64,000 nucleotides of DNA from Pontibacter korlensis (GTDB lineage: Bacteria > Bacteroidota > Bacteroidia > Cytophagales > Hymenobacteraceae). Location: assembly GCF_000973725.1 (NCBI RefSeq), contig NZ_CP009621.1, forward strand, positions 3,775,001-3,839,000, given 5' to 3'. The position numbers and the translations under genes are program-made. Under the pieces are notes generated by a model, which worked only from the letters and a program-made list of their open reading frames with translations, did no database searches and had not been told where the DNA came from. Shown piece by piece: positions 27,325 through 35,625 of the stretch; position 1 is the stretch's first letter; every line of letters starts with the position of its first letter.

Positions 27325-27957
27325 TTAAGCTTCTGTCTCTATTTTTCTTAACGCTTCAAGTCTATCCACACAATTTGGGCATGCGCCACAAGGTATTTCT
27401 GGGGAGGCCTGACAGGAGAATGTGTAACCGATTTGGGCTCCCAAATTAATACCTATTTTGGCAACTTCATATTTTGAAAAGTACCTAAAAGGCATATGGA
27501 TCTTTACTGAACCATAATCAACAAGCATATCCTCCATCTTCTGGAAGAACTCATTGGAGCAGTCAATCTCTTTCGCATGATTGCTGTTGATAAATGCAGA
27601 GTATACGTTAGAATAGCCTAAAGTTTGCGCGAAAGTGGCGCCAATAGTTAGTAGCAACACATTACGATAAGGTATGTAGAGGTCATCAGCATTTACCTCT
27701 TCCTCCCAAAGGTTTGCAGGCTTTATAAAACGAGACGTAGACTTTTGATATACCGATTGGATGTCAATAATCTCAATTTTATTAGCATGACTAACTGGAA
27801 GGACCTTCTTTAACGTTTCTAACTCTGTTTTAGCGCAGTGCTGGCCGTATTTGATAAATAAGGGGACAAAGTCAATGCCCTCGTTAAGCAGCCAATAGGC
27901 TAGGGTGGTAGAGTCAAGGCCTCCGGAGGCCAGAAGAACACCGTCTTTATTGCTCAT
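27325..27957 (-). CDS. QueC-like 7-cyano-7-deazaguanine synthase homologue
   Basis: 210 residues. PP-loop SGGLDSTTLAYWLL (residues 11-24) binds ATP for adenylation; the Zn site is the four-Cys signature FSCQASPEIPCGACPNC near the C-terminus (about 182-198). IPYRNVLLLTIGATFAQ and the SGGLDS motif are typical of QueC. True QueC makes preQ0 for queuosine and lies with queD/E/F, none of which is nearby. QueC-like enzymes in defence loci (Cap9 of type IV CBASS, QatC of Qat) instead act on a partner protein. The start codon overlaps the end of the PfkB-NDT gene by 11 nt, so expression is coupled. Confidence 0.85.
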   Translation of the reverse strand: MSNKDGVLLASGGLDSTTLAYWLLNEGIDFVPLFIKYGQHCAKTELETLKKVLPVSHANKIEIIDIQSVYQKSTSRFIKPANLWEEEVNADDLYIPYRNVLLLTIGATFAQTLGYSNVYSAFINSNHAKEIDCSNEFFQKMEDMLVDYGSVKIHMPFRYFSKYEVAKIGINLGAQIGYTFSCQASPEIPCGACPNCVDRLEALRKIETEA

Positions 27958-29293
27958 TTGTTTTCAGTTTGCTGCTTTGTATAAATACTTCGGAAATCAC
28001 TTCGTCTAAATCACTGGATACAAGCGTGGGCAGCTGCGTAAGCATACAGTTCTCGGCAATCTGGTAAGGGTCGTAGACGATGGTTGGCTTACCTTGAGCG
28101 GCAGCTAATCCTATCTCAATCAAAGTGCCTGGGTCATTATATAGTAGAACCGCAACCAGTATTAAGCACTCATCCAAGAGAACCATATCCTTACAATAAA
28201 GCTCTTGCTTCCTTGTTGTTAAGGCATTCTTCTCCATTTGGCCATTTTCTTGGACAGGCCTTCTAGGATTAAAATTATGGTATCTAAGGCTGTGAAAAAG
28301 CTTATCAATAGGCTCAACGTTTACAAAGTCAAAGTCAGGGGCTGCGATATATATATTAATACTTTTCCTTGCCTCCCATGGCAGAGATACTCCACCGAGA
28401 CTGATCAGATCTTCTGCTTTGGTAGCAAGAGTTCTTAAAGCTGACTTAGCGAAGTCATCTGGGAAGGTGGTTAAAGCATATTCTGTTGCAATCCATGAAG
28501 CATATGTCATTGCTTCTTTGAGCGTGCCCGAACTATGTTGGAAAACAAAAGTAGAGTTATAGACATCGCCAACCCCTACTGAATGCATAATGGGTTGCGT
28601 CTGTGCTGGAACTGAAACAACTTCATCACTCAAGAAATCTATGCCTCTGCTGCCTCCACGGTTTTCCTTAAGGATTAGTTGTTTGGCATACCGTTCAAAG
28701 GGTTTAGCAAAAGATCTGAAGCTTTCTACAAAGTTGGTCTGGAAAAGGGTAGATGAGGTGGAAAGAAAAATAGTTGAGAGCCTACGGTTCATGATTTCGA
28801 ACATATGTAAGTCCTCCACGTTATTAGCCAAGTCAATGTGTATTTTTGCCTCTTCACTAAGCCAACTGATAGCAGCTGCTATATCGTAGTTACCAGAGAC
28901 AAAAATGTAGTCGGTAAAGTCTCCGCCAACTATATTCTCATTCCAAGTAGTCTCATCGAAGTGAACCTTAATTTGATCACGAAGTAAAAACTGGTAGCCC
29001 TGATGGCCGGCCTCTTTCACCTCTTCGATTAAGAAGACATAGGGAGCCCCTGTGACACTACCGATCTTATAGACTGCTGAGCAGCCGTGGCGGCTTAGGT
29101 AGTTATGTATTTCCTTATCAAGGTAATCGGGGGCAAAATAGGCAACTGTGTAAGGAACTCCAATAGCCCACAATCCACGAGCCGCATGTACAATGCCTCC
29201 TAACCTGACTTTATACTCCTCTGAAGATGCTCCCTTTAATGTTACGTCTGTTACTATGTCGCCAATAAGACAGATTTTTGCATTTGCATCCAT
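27947..29293 (-). CDS. PfkB-family kinase fused to nucleoside 2-deoxyribosyltransferase-like domain
   Basis: 448 residues in two domains. Residues 1-295 are a ribokinase/PfkB sugar or nucleoside kinase: CLIGDIVTDVTLKG, the GGIVHAARGLWAIG substrate segment, and the anion-hole motif SVGVGDVYNSTFVF with the catalytic Asp. Residues 315-440 resemble nucleoside 2-deoxyribosyltransferases: INIYIAAPDFDF at the start, then YNDPGTLIEIGLAAAQGKPTIVYDP, where the Glu would be the nucleophile. The fusion links a nucleoside kinase with a base-exchange or base-releasing enzyme, which fits supply, salvage or clearance of an unusual nucleobase. The start overlaps the small-protein stop (TAATG). Confidence 0.75.
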   Translation of the reverse strand: MDANAKICLIGDIVTDVTLKGASSEEYKVRLGGIVHAARGLWAIGVPYTVAYFAPDYLDKEIHNYLSRHGCSAVYKIGSVTGAPYVFLIEEVKEAGHQGYQFLLRDQIKVHFDETTWNENIVGGDFTDYIFVSGNYDIAAAISWLSEEAKIHIDLANNVEDLHMFEIMNRRLSTIFLSTSSTLFQTNFVESFRSFAKPFERYAKQLILKENRGGSRGIDFLSDEVVSVPAQTQPIMHSVGVGDVYNSTFVFQHSSGTLKEAMTYASWIATEYALTTFPDDFAKSALRTLATKAEDLISLGGVSLPWEARKSINIYIAAPDFDFVNVEPIDKLFHSLRYHNFNPRRPVQENGQMEKNALTTRKQELYCKDMVLLDECLILVAVLLYNDPGTLIEIGLAAAQGKPTIVYDPYQIAENCMLTQLPTLVSSDLDEVISEVFIQSSKLKTNEQ

Positions 29294-29661
29294 TATTGAG
29301 CAGCGATGTCAACTGTAATAGATGCTACTGGAGTGTTAGTAGATGAAGTTACTACACCTTCATAATTGTACCCATCATCCATACATGGTTTTAGAAAATT
29401 GTACTTGGTTGGCAGGTATCCAAGAACCTCTCCCTGTAAAGTTTGAACAGTAAGGCGTTGACTAAATTCGACTGTTAACTCGGTTCCAGCGGGTGGTACG
29501 CTCCCGTTATTTTTAAAGTAGCTGCACCTGGTAACCTCTTCTAGTTGAGTGTTAAAGGCTTTTGCACATCTGTCTTCGCCGCTAGTTCCTCCGTTAGCCA
29601 TTCCTGATGCACTTGGTCTCTGTGAATAGTCACTGAACGTTCCTGATCCTGTACTTCCCAT
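29293..29661 (-). CDS. Small Gly-starting partner protein of the QueC cassette
   Basis: I set the start at the ATG at 29661, giving MGSTGSGTFSDYSQRPSASG; an ATG three codons upstream would bury the glycine. The first 30 residues are Gly/Ser-rich and flexible. The folded part (about 35-122) has EDRCAKAFNTQLEEV, YFKNNGSVPPAGTELTVEF, LGYLPTKYNFLKPC and YEGVV segments, with three Cys. I recall related MG-starting small proteins in bacterial genomes but know no named family. It opens the operon. An exposed N-terminal Gly after Met removal is what a QueC-like ligase acting on a protein N-terminus would need. That link is inference. Confidence 0.65.
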   Translation of the reverse strand: MGSTGSGTFSDYSQRPSASGMANGGTSGEDRCAKAFNTQLEEVTRCSYFKNNGSVPPAGTELTVEFSQRLTVQTLQGEVLGYLPTKYNFLKPCMDDGYNYEGVVTSSTNTPVASITVDIAAQ

Positions 29662-29742
29662 AATTAACATTTGTTATTCGTTAGCTTGTATAATAGTTGC
29701 TGCAATATATATAATAATATTAATAGTAGTTGGGATGATTAG

Positions 29743-29750
29743 CAAATTTA
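29743..29750 (-). promoter_or_regulatory. Possible -7 element of the QueC cassette
   Basis: The minus strand reads TAAATTTG (fits TAnnTTTG) 82 nt upstream of the small-protein start, in an AT-rich leader. No convincing -33 TTTG is seen, so support is weak. Confidence 0.3.
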
Positions 29751-29799
29751 TTGCACTGTCTTTTTAGGCTTTTAGGAGTAGTAACAGCGAAGCTACACG

Positions 29800-30180
29800 C
29801 TATAGGTGGTTCTGCTTCAATATTTCCACCCTCGGCGGCTGCTTACTTGGTAGGGGCTTTGCCGGACTGGTTACCACGTCCTCGGCATACACCTGAACCT
29901 CGAACACCTGGCTCTGCGTGGTGAGGCTGTCACTTTTAAGAAATCGGTAGCGGTGAGTGATCTCTCCGATGATGCCCGTTTCCTCTCCGCGCTGGTTGCG
30001 GTGCACAGCGATGGTGTCGATCCCTCTGTTGGAGATGGGGCTGTATCCCTCCAACTGCAGCGAGTTGTAGTGGACTCTGATCTGCTCCCGGATCTGCTGC
30101 TGCGCCTGCGGTACCAAGAGCGTCTCAGAGGTGCAACTGGTTATGAGGAGGAATATGAGGAAAGGTAAAACCTGTTTCAT
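29800..30180 (-). CDS. Small lipoprotein, unknown function
   Basis: The ATG at 30180 gives a lipoprotein signal MKQVLPFLIFLLITSC (lipobox ITSC). The mature part (about 110 residues) has strand-rich composition (GIIGEITHRYRFLKSD, FEVQVYAEDVV) and a Pro-rich tail. No family recognised. It follows a terminator-like hairpin, so it probably has its own promoter. Confidence 0.6.
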   Translation of the reverse strand: MKQVLPFLIFLLITSCTSETLLVPQAQQQIREQIRVHYNSLQLEGYSPISNRGIDTIAVHRNQRGEETGIIGEITHRYRFLKSDSLTTQSQVFEVQVYAEDVVTSPAKPLPSKQPPRVEILKQNHL

Positions 30181-30202
30181 CGGTAAGATCAATATGAAAA
30201 TG

Positions 30203-30227
30203 AAAGCCACCCGTTGTAGGTGGCTTT
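30203..30227 (-). terminator. Terminator of the TM2-SHOCT gene
   Basis: A perfect 9-bp stem, aaagccacc with its complement, 7-nt loop, 15 nt after the TM2-SHOCT stop; the minus strand continues TTTCATTTTC. Confidence 0.6.
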
Positions 30228-30241
30228 ATACTTCGATTGGT

Positions 30242-30610
30242 TTAGTAGCTCTGGAGCATCTTCTCCTTTCTCTTTGTAAACTCTCCCTCGGTCAAGATAC
30301 CTTTCTCCTTCAATTCATAAAGCTTTTCCAGCTCATCCATTGCTTCCATACTCGTTTTAGGAATTCTGTTTAGCACCACAGGAGAGGGGGACGGAACGGC
30401 AGCGACAACTATATTATATTTACGGTCAAACTCTGCGTTTGACATGAGCAGAAATCGGATGATGTCAATTATGGCAATAAAAGCCGGGATAAGTGTCCAG
30501 AAAAATAGGATACTGAGTACTCCCTGTACGGTTTTACCCAAGTAGAAGTGCTGGATGCCGATGCCCCCGAGCAAGAAGGCCAGAAGGGCTGCTGTAGTCT
30601 TGTTTCTCAT
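30242..30610 (-). CDS. TM2-domain and SHOCT-motif membrane protein
   Basis: 122 residues. The TM2 domain fills residues 1-60: KTTAALLAFLLGGIGIQHFYLGK, a turn, then a second helix SILFFWTLIPAFIAIIDIIRFL. A SHOCT motif ends the protein (MDELEKLYELKEKGILTEGEF, then TKRKEKML). SHOCT marks oligomerisation or anchoring; TM2 proteins sit in the inner membrane. It lies 23 nt after the DUF4041/GIY-YIG gene on the same strand, so an operon is likely. Function unknown. Confidence 0.85.
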   Translation of the reverse strand: MRNKTTAALLAFLLGGIGIQHFYLGKTVQGVLSILFFWTLIPAFIAIIDIIRFLLMSNAEFDRKYNIVVAAVPSPSPVVLNRIPKTSMEAMDELEKLYELKEKGILTEGEFTKRKEKMLQSY

Positions 30611-30633
30611 AAATAAGTTTGTGGCTTTCGGTG

Positions 30634-32001
30634 CTAGAAAATAGCGTCTGGGTATGCAGCTACCTGGGGTGCCTTAGTTTCTGCTTGGATGGGGGCTGTC
30701 AGGATTGATAGGGTCTCCCTGTATTCTTTTGCCTCCGCGGCCTTAGTGATGTGGAACTCAGCATCGGTATTTTCTTTGATGGCTTCCTCAATCTCCTGAA
30801 GACTCACGTTAAAGAACTCCTTGCGGTAGTTAACCATATTGACCCGCTTCTCATTGAAGATCTTGTGTAAGGTATTTTCAAGGCCTGGTGCGTCTTCAGA
30901 ATAGATCATGGCATGCACGTCGAACTCAAAAGGAACAGATGCATCACCTAGTTCTTTCACCCTGTCCATAGGCTCCAAGCGGCGGGTCATACCGATCTTG
31001 TACCTGTTCTCTCCAAAAGAGCCAATGTTTGAGATGATGTAGACGTGACCTGAACGGGTCATCTGAGCCCTGGAGATAGCCCGCTCTTTAGCCTCATGGG
31101 CCTGCTCTAATTGGCGCTGTAGTTCAAGGATTTGATTGCTAAGCTGGTCAAGCTCCTTCCCCTGGGCTTTCTCTAACTTCTTCTGGGCCTGCTCCAGTGC
31201 TTTCTCGAATCGCTTTTCTTCATCCTCAGCTTCTCTTTGTGCTCTCTCCAGTTCGCGCTGGGCCTTTTCCTCCTCGCGCATCTGCTCCCGGATCTGGCGC
31301 TGCTCTTCTTTCTCTTCGTACTTCTTAACCTCCAGCTCATGGACGAGATGCAGCTCATCCAGTTTCAGTTGTAAGTAATCGTCTGTGATATGAACATGGT
31401 TTGACTTTCCAAGCTTGTTGATGGCCTCATGTGCGCGTTTGAGTCTCTCCTCGAAACGTGCGATGTTGTTCCATTTCACCTTGGCGATTAAAGAGTCCGC
31501 TTCGCCATTGAAGGCTCGCAGCGTGAGCTTGATGTACTGGCGTATCATAGCGCGCCCCTTTGCCTCACTCCCCTCCACTGTCCAAGTGGTGGTGCAAATG
31601 GCTGCCCTTTCCCGCTGAATGAAATCTTTCTGCCTGTTGACAATTTCAGTTAACATCAACTTGTAGGCTTCAGAATCATCGAGGTTGAAGATTGGCTTAT
31701 AGATACCAAAGTCTATGGTGTCCAGGTCCGACTCAAAGAGGTTGATATCACGCTCCAGCTTTGTCAGAAGTTCCTTGCCGTTGTGGTACTTCTCCCTTAG
31801 CTCTTCTGCGGCCTTTTGTATAACCTCCAGTTCCTTATTCTTGACGGACAGGGCACTTTCGATGTCTATGATGGGGCGGTAAGCCTCTAGGGAGGCGTTT
31901 AGTTGTTTATTGTCTTCCTGAGACTTCTTCAGCTTTTTGAATAGAAAGAAGGCAGCTGCTCCGAGCGCCAGGATTAACAGAATAGCAATTGTTAATTCCA
32001 T
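30634..32001 (-). CDS. DUF4041 protein with C-terminal GIY-YIG (T5orf172/MUG113) domain
   Basis: The ATG at 32001 gives an N-terminal membrane segment MELTIAILLILALGAAAFFLF; the frame opens 17 codons earlier. A coiled coil follows, then the DUF4041 region (about 75-190, YHNGKELLTKLERDINLFESDLDTIDFGIYKP and later), a long Glu/Arg-rich coiled coil (about 220-330) and a GIY-YIG nuclease-like domain near 340-430 (GHVYIISNIGSFGENRYKIGMTRR, then EFDVHAMIYSEDAPGLENTLHKIF). These proteins are frequent on phages and islands. Nuclease activity is not shown: the domain keeps the YI...YKIG-type core. Membrane anchoring is clear. Confidence 0.85.
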   Translation of the reverse strand: MELTIAILLILALGAAAFFLFKKLKKSQEDNKQLNASLEAYRPIIDIESALSVKNKELEVIQKAAEELREKYHNGKELLTKLERDINLFESDLDTIDFGIYKPIFNLDDSEAYKLMLTEIVNRQKDFIQRERAAICTTTWTVEGSEAKGRAMIRQYIKLTLRAFNGEADSLIAKVKWNNIARFEERLKRAHEAINKLGKSNHVHITDDYLQLKLDELHLVHELEVKKYEEKEEQRQIREQMREEEKAQRELERAQREAEDEEKRFEKALEQAQKKLEKAQGKELDQLSNQILELQRQLEQAHEAKERAISRAQMTRSGHVYIISNIGSFGENRYKIGMTRRLEPMDRVKELGDASVPFEFDVHAMIYSEDAPGLENTLHKIFNEKRVNMVNYRKEFFNVSLQEIEEAIKENTDAEFHITKAAEAKEYRETLSILTAPIQAETKAPQVAAYPDAIF

Positions 32002-32052
32002 ACAGTTTGTTTTAAAGTTGTGATAGCTTTTGAATACAAAATACAAAAACAA

Positions 32053-32518
32053 TATATACTATATTAGTAATATTAAGAAATTATATTGTACTTAGTTGGT
32101 AAAAGGTGGTAAACAAAGGTCAATTCTATAGATGTCTCTGTTGCTATAGTCCAATCATCAAAAGTTACTCTCTTAAAAGGGGCTTTGCTGATTTCAATAT
32201 CACCTCAACCTCATGCACCTGCATACTAAAAGTCTATTTAGATAAGCTGTTAAGAGAATATTTCTTCATCAATGAGCTGTATATTTACTTTCTTGCCTTA
32301 AAAGCATCTCTCATTTAGTTTTCTGTGGAGTAGATACTTAGATATTTGGATTACTTGCTCAATATTGCCACTCTCTTTTGGAGATTTTTTCATATAGTCC
32401 CAAATCTGCTCAATCATCAAGTCAGAGACTTTATAAGTATATAATTTGAGACTACAGGCGTCTATAAACTTGGCACGGTTTTTATAGTAAATTAACTATA
32501 TATAAATTGTAGATATCA
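32053..32518. other. AT-rich intergenic stretch between divergent genes
   Basis: It separates the DUF4041 gene (-) from the CoiA-like gene (+), so it must hold both promoters. No gene or clear motif recognised. Confidence 0.5.
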
Positions 32519-33991
32519 ATGGGAAGAGCCACATTCCAGCACGCAGAGCTTAATGGTGAAGAGATCTCCATCCGGAGCGCCGTCAGCGGGGGCAAGGGCT
32601 ACCGCTGCCTGGGCTGCGGGTCACCTATGATGGCCTGCATTGGGAATGTTCAGATCCCGCACTTTAGGCACCAAGCGGACGTGGGGGCCGCCAAGGAGTG
32701 CGTGTGGTCCGACGAGACTTACCGTCACATGGTCGCAAAGCGTATCCTGCAGATGAAAAGGTCCATTGAGGTGCCTCCTGTCAAAATTACCGTTCCGCCC
32801 GAATACGGTGATGAGGAGGAGGTGGTAATTCGTGGCGCGCGGACGGTGCAGGCGCATAAAGTCCTGATCGAGCGGTACGTGTACCTAGATGAACTTGGTA
32901 ATGTTCGCCTCACAAGGGATGAGGTACCGTCAAAGAACTTAATTGCCATTAAGCCCGATGTGCTGTTCCTCGACCACCAAGATAAGATCATCCTGATGAT
33001 AGAGATTTGCGCCACCCACAAGGTAGACGCCGAGAAGCTGGCTAAGTTGATTACCATCGGGATCGATACCGTGGAGGTAAGGATTCCGCCAGTACCCGAA
33101 ATGGAAGACATTGAGAAGATTCTAAAGAGACACCATAACACACAATGGCTGTATAACTATGAGAGAGCCCATACCAACTTTGACCCCAGTGCCCACCTCC
33201 CTAAGCGAAAAGGTCCAGGAGCTGTTTTCGGACGAGGACGTCTTCCTTCAGGGGAGGATGTCAGGTGCCGTGCGTTCCGACTTAGAAATATTATACGACA
33301 GCTTGAGGCGTATATGGGCTCAGGCGACTTTGGAAGAAGAAAAAGCGAAGCTGCAGACGCAATCAGACAAGTTAAAGGAGCTGGAGTCGAGGCTGGAAAG
33401 AGATTTCTCCGAATGGACGACGCAGCTCGAGCAGCAGCTGAGAAGAATATCCGGAAAAGAGACGGATTGGACGAGGAAGTTAAACAAAGACACAGAGGCT
33501 TGGAGCAACGATATCAACTCACGTCGGGACAGGTTAAAGGTGAGGAGGAAGAGCTTAGACGAGAGGAAGAAGAAGTTGGAAGAGAGGAAAGAGAGCTATC
33601 CTTCGCTCTTGCAGCAGAGGCTATCAGAGCTTCAGAAGAATACGCAAGAGAAGAGGCAGAGCTTGGAGCAAGCCTCGAGAGAGAGGAAAGCAGAGTTAGA
33701 GAAAGAGTTGACACGCTCAAAGCGCGAGTTAGCAAACTTAGAGAAGAACGCGGGGCTGGTGAAGATGAGGAGGCAGAGCTTTGGGAGCAGGAAAAGCGCC
33801 TTAGAGCAGCTAACTACTACGTTGAATGCCAGGTTGAATCAGAGAGACACATTGATAGTTGGATGCGAGAGACGCTCGATGGAGTTAATAGAGAGGCAAA
33901 TGGAATTGGAGACGATGTACGCAGAATTACAGGAATTAAAGAAAAATACCTTAGACTTGAGGGCAAGGCTGATACAGGCAGGCAAGATTAA
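32519..33991 (+). CDS. CoiA-like nuclease; frame probably broken near 33.2 kb
   Basis: The first 220 residues look genuine: a Zn ribbon (YRCLGCGSPMMACIGNVQIPHFRHQAD, with CxxC and a following Cys), then a PD-(D/E)XK-type core KPDVLFLDHQDKIILMIEICATH (Asp...Glu-x-Cys) as in competence CoiA proteins. After about residue 220 (33,180) the frame turns into an Arg/Glu/Gly-rich sequence without recognisable features. Meanwhile a +1 frame (33159-34025) reads as a natural coiled coil. The likely original protein is the CoiA domain joined to that coiled coil, and a one-base insertion or two-base deletion near 33,180-33,215 would explain the present state. The stop at 33991 would then be spurious. Confidence 0.6.
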   Translation: MGRATFQHAELNGEEISIRSAVSGGKGYRCLGCGSPMMACIGNVQIPHFRHQADVGAAKECVWSDETYRHMVAKRILQMKRSIEVPPVKITVPPEYGDEEEVVIRGARTVQAHKVLIERYVYLDELGNVRLTRDEVPSKNLIAIKPDVLFLDHQDKIILMIEICATHKVDAEKLAKLITIGIDTVEVRIPPVPEMEDIEKILKRHHNTQWLYNYERAHTNFDPSAHLPKRKGPGAVFGRGRLPSGEDVRCRAFRLRNIIRQLEAYMGSGDFGRRKSEAADAIRQVKGAGVEAGKRFLRMDDAARAAAEKNIRKRDGLDEEVKQRHRGLEQRYQLTSGQVKGEEEELRREEEEVGREERELSFALAAEAIRASEEYAREEAELGASLEREESRVRERVDTLKARVSKLREERGAGEDEEAELWEQEKRLRAANYYVECQVESERHIDSWMRETLDGVNREANGIGDDVRRITGIKEKYLRLEGKADTGRQD

Positions 33992-34025
33992 GGAGGAAGA
34001 ACATCCTGAGTCACTTATTTTTTAG
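33159..34025 (+). CDS. Coiled-coil C-terminal part of the CoiA-like protein, in the +1 frame
   Basis: This frame is open from 33126. It encodes a well-formed long coiled coil (about residues 15-270): LSEKVQELFSDEDVFLQGR, LQTQSDKLKELESRLERD, ERKAELEKELTRSKRELANLE and LIERQMELETMYAELQELKK with Leu/Val/Ile heptads, ending EEEHPESLIF. Codon third positions are more GC-rich in this frame than in the overlapping one. An ATG at 33159 exists, so it may be translated on its own, but it is more likely the displaced 3' part of the upstream gene. Confidence 0.55.
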   Translation: MREPIPTLTPVPTSLSEKVQELFSDEDVFLQGRMSGAVRSDLEILYDSLRRIWAQATLEEEKAKLQTQSDKLKELESRLERDFSEWTTQLEQQLRRISGKETDWTRKLNKDTEAWSNDINSRRDRLKVRRKSLDERKKKLEERKESYPSLLQQRLSELQKNTQEKRQSLEQASRERKAELEKELTRSKRELANLEKNAGLVKMRRQSFGSRKSALEQLTTTLNARLNQRDTLIVGCERRSMELIERQMELETMYAELQELKKNTLDLRARLIQAGKIKEEEHPESLIF

Positions 34026-34226
34026 AAGTGCCTAGGTTGCAGATTTATAAATAAGGTGAAGGTTAAGTTTTTGGGAAATTTAAGACGTTTTATAGATATA
34101 CTACAATTTTATTATGTTGATCACTGCGTTGTGTCAATTGTGCCTAGCCAGTCGGTGAGCTCTTATGGAACGGCAAGCATGCCCTCCTCAAACAAGCGGC
34201 TGACACTACCTCTAAGTGGAGCTGGC
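34026..34226. other. Short stretch left of the IS256-family copy
   Basis: No gene is supported. A minus-strand frame with GSVSRLFEEGMLAV and ELTDWLGTI separated by one stop has coding flavour and could be the remains of a gene hit by the insertion. Weak. Confidence 0.35.
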
Positions 34227-34234
34227 TATGCTGT
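34227..34234. repeat. 8-bp target duplication, left
   Basis: tatgctgt, repeated at 35626-35633, directly flanks the insertion sequence. An 8-bp duplication is typical for the IS256 family. Confidence 0.8.
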
Positions 34235-35625
34235 GGGAGTGTAATCTAAACTGTGTCATTTCCTTATCATATCGTTTACTGGCCCTGTTGGTGTACTGGT
34301 GTGAATCCTTACAGCAACAGGGCCAAACTTTTGAAGTGCGTCTCACTTCAAGTCCAGCTGCATCCTGTCCCCAAACCAGATTGACAACTGCTGGGCTGTC
34401 TGGCTCCAGTTGGCAAGGGGCATGACCCACTTTCGGCTGATGTTCTGGTGCGAGAGGTAAATCAGCTTCAACAGGGCCATGTCGGAGGGGAAAGCTCCCT
34501 TCGTTTTGGTCACCTTGCGCACCTGGCGGTGAAAGCCCTCGATGGTGTTGGTGGTGTAGATCAGGTGGCGAATCGGCTCGGTGTACTTAAAGTACGTGGA
34601 GAGCTTGTCCCAGTTCCGCTGCCAGCTCTCGAGCACCTTGGGGTATTTCTTGCCCCACTTCTCCTCCAGCTCCAGCAGCCGCAGCTCGGCCAGTTCCTTT
34701 GACTCTGCCCGGTAGACGGGCTTGAGGTCCCGCATGAACTCCTTCTGGTCCTTGGAGGCCACATACTTGAGGCTGTTTCTGATCTGATGCACGATGCAGC
34801 TCTGCACTTCAGTTTTTGGAAAGACACTGGTAATGGCCTCGGCAAAGCCCTTGAGATTATCAATGCAGGCGATGAGCATATCGGCGACGCCCCGCTGCTG
34901 CAGGTCCGTAAGCACACTGAGCCAGAAGGTAGCCCCCTCGCTTTCCGAGACGTACACGCCCAGCAGCTCCTTGTGGCCGTGGCGGTCAATGCCTAAAATA
35001 TTGTAGACGGCCTTGGAGACGGTCCGCCCTTCCTGCCGCACCTTATAGTGCATGGCGTCCAGCCAGACGATGCAGTAGAGCCTGTCCAGCGGCCTTGCCT
35101 GCCACTCCTTGACCTGGGGCACGATCTTCTCGGTGAGGGCGGCCAGGGTGTCGTGGGAGATGTCCATGTCGTACATCTCCTTGAGATGAGCAGAGATGTC
35201 CCGCAAGCTCATCCCCAGACCGTACATGCTCAGGATGCGGGGCTCGAGGTTCTCGGCCAGCACCGTTTCCCGTTTCTTGATGATCTGCGGCTCGAAGCTT
35301 GCCGAGCGGTCGCGGGATGATTCCACCTCGATCACGCCGTCTGAGGTGCGGACCTGCTTGCTCACCTTTCCGTTGCGGCGGTTGCCTTGCTGGCGCTGCT
35401 CAGCATTCAGGTGCAGGTCCATCTCCGCATCCAGGGCGGCCTCTAAGAAGTGTTTCAGCAGAGGGCCCAGGGCGCCGTCTTTGCCGAAGGTGGGTTTGCC
35501 GCTCCGGAACTCCTCCAGGAACTGGCGCTTGATCCTCTCCAGATCCAGCTCGTTTTTCTCTTCCATGTTGACTGTGTTAAAGGTAATACTGCTAATCCTT
35601 TGACACAGTTTATTTTACAGCCTCA
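34235..35625. mobile_element. IS256-family insertion sequence, complete (1391 bp)
   Basis: Terminal inverted repeats of about 24 bp with mismatches: the left end reads gggagtgtaatctaaactgt and the right end, complemented, tgaggctgtaaaataaactg, both continuing gtca. One transposase gene fills the element. Perfect 8-bp target repeats flank it, so the insertion is recent. It lies between the CoiA-like gene and the PD-(D/E)XK gene without breaking either. Confidence 0.85.
34343..35566 (-). CDS. IS256 (Mutator)-family transposase
   Basis: 407 residues, full length for the family. The DDE residues are visible: Asp in YCIVWLDAMHYKV, Asp in MLIACIDNLKGFAEAI and Glu in YTTNTIEGFHRQVRK; CIVHQIRNSLKYV is the conserved C/H region. 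The N-terminal half carries the RNGKVSKQVRTSDGVIEV DNA-binding segment. It is higher in GC than the island around it, as expected of an insertion from elsewhere. Confidence 0.95.
   Translation of the reverse strand: MEEKNELDLERIKRQFLEEFRSGKPTFGKDGALGPLLKHFLEAALDAEMDLHLNAEQRQQGNRRNGKVSKQVRTSDGVIEVESSRDRSASFEPQIIKKRETVLAENLEPRILSMYGLGMSLRDISAHLKEMYDMDISHDTLAALTEKIVPQVKEWQARPLDRLYCIVWLDAMHYKVRQEGRTVSKAVYNILGIDRHGHKELLGVYVSESEGATFWLSVLTDLQQRGVADMLIACIDNLKGFAEAITSVFPKTEVQSCIVHQIRNSLKYVASKDQKEFMRDLKPVYRAESKELAELRLLELEEKWGKKYPKVLESWQRNWDKLSTYFKYTEPIRHLIYTTNTIEGFHRQVRKVTKTKGAFPSDMALLKLIYLSHQNISRKWVMPLANWSQTAQQLSIWFGDRMQLDLK

Noticed and set aside
26659..29661. Calling the QueC cassette a type IV CBASS
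   Set aside because: No CD-NTase, TGT-like Cap10 or CBASS effector is visible; only the QueC-like and glycosylase parts are shared.
30634..32001. Long plus-strand Ser-rich open frames opposite the DUF4041 gene
   Set aside because: Shadows of the Glu/Arg-rich coiled coil on the sense strand.
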